From positions 1 to 20,477 of the forward strand of contig PITI01000123.1 of the NCBI GenBank assembly GCA_004325065.1: a stretch of 20,477 bases of DNA. The letters are read 5' to 3'. Each line of letters opens with the position of its first letter. Position 1 is the stretch's first letter. Made by a program: the position numbers and the translations under genes. The notes beneath the pieces were generated by a model. The model did no database searches. It saw nothing but the letters and a program-made list of their open reading frames with translations, and was not told where the DNA came from. Shown piece after piece: positions 20,289-20,477 of this stretch. The stretch is from Hamiltosporidium magnivora (taxonomy: Eukaryota > Microsporidia > Dubosqiidae).

Positions 20289-20477
20289 ATATGTTTATTT
20301 ATTCGAAAGACCTTCAAATAAATTATTACGGATTATCAGTAATGTTTTACTATTTATCTTTTTTAATAAATAAAAACGTCAAATTTTGCTATAAATCTAT
20401 GATTTTCCAAAAAATTGGCTTATATGCATAAAACTTATTAGAAAGATACTATCTCTATATACTTGACAGTATATAAT
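20289..20477. other. AT-rich end of the window, nothing seen
   Basis: No open frame or repeat of note in these last 189 bases. Confidence 0.5.

Noticed and set aside
1..20477. CRISPR array, rRNA or tRNA genes, bacterial-type ribosome binding sites
   Set aside because: No regularly spaced repeats, no rRNA-like sequence and no cloverleaf could be found by eye, and the gene content is eukaryotic.

Overview
The window looks like a gene-poor, AT-rich stretch of a microsporidian genome, probably one of the expanded genomes found in arthropod parasites. The evidence is indirect. There are four intronless genes whose proteins are divergent and AAA/AAT-codon-rich. One is a compact eukaryotic TFIIE-alpha, one a Pho80-type cyclin, one a secreted histidine acid phosphatase and one an unrecognised, BTB/LRR-like secreted or membrane-anchored protein. 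The TFIIE gene has CCC directly before its ATG with an AAATTT box just upstream, a start-site signature described for microsporidia. I cannot name the genus. Only about 24% of the window (about 4.9 kb) is convincingly coding.

Layout: 1-703 (minus) is the N-terminal 234 residues of TFIIE-alpha, cut by the window edge. 715-8150 is a long gene desert. It holds a decayed repeat copy at 1998-2237 and, around 5.09-5.75 kb and 6.4-7.2 kb, interrupted open frames that look like protein-coding debris. 8151-10574 (minus) is the 807-residue protein. 10575-14215 is a second desert. It contains a weak minus-strand open frame, a diverged direct-repeat pair, two hairpins and a longer relative of the 2.0-kb repeat, in opposite orientation, at 12865-13441. 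14216-14818 (minus) is the Pho80-like cyclin. 14819-18614 is a third desert with one SINE-like retroelement and a doubtful hydrophobic ORF. 18615-19790 (plus) is the acid phosphatase, followed by a second SINE-like element.

The clearest new signal is the pair of short elements at 15787-16027 and 20041-20275. Both lie on the minus strand and are about 235-241 bp long. They end in a (GAAT)n tail, share a 30-base identical core inside an otherwise diverged sequence, and each is flanked by its own 13-15-base direct repeat (target-site duplication). This is what non-autonomous retroposons look like, and such elements are not something I would expect in a compact microsporidian genome.

Functionally, the cyclin and the acid phosphatase are adjacent and divergently transcribed. 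In yeast, Pho80-Pho85 controls a histidine acid phosphatase, so the pairing is suggestive, but a regulatory link here is only inference.
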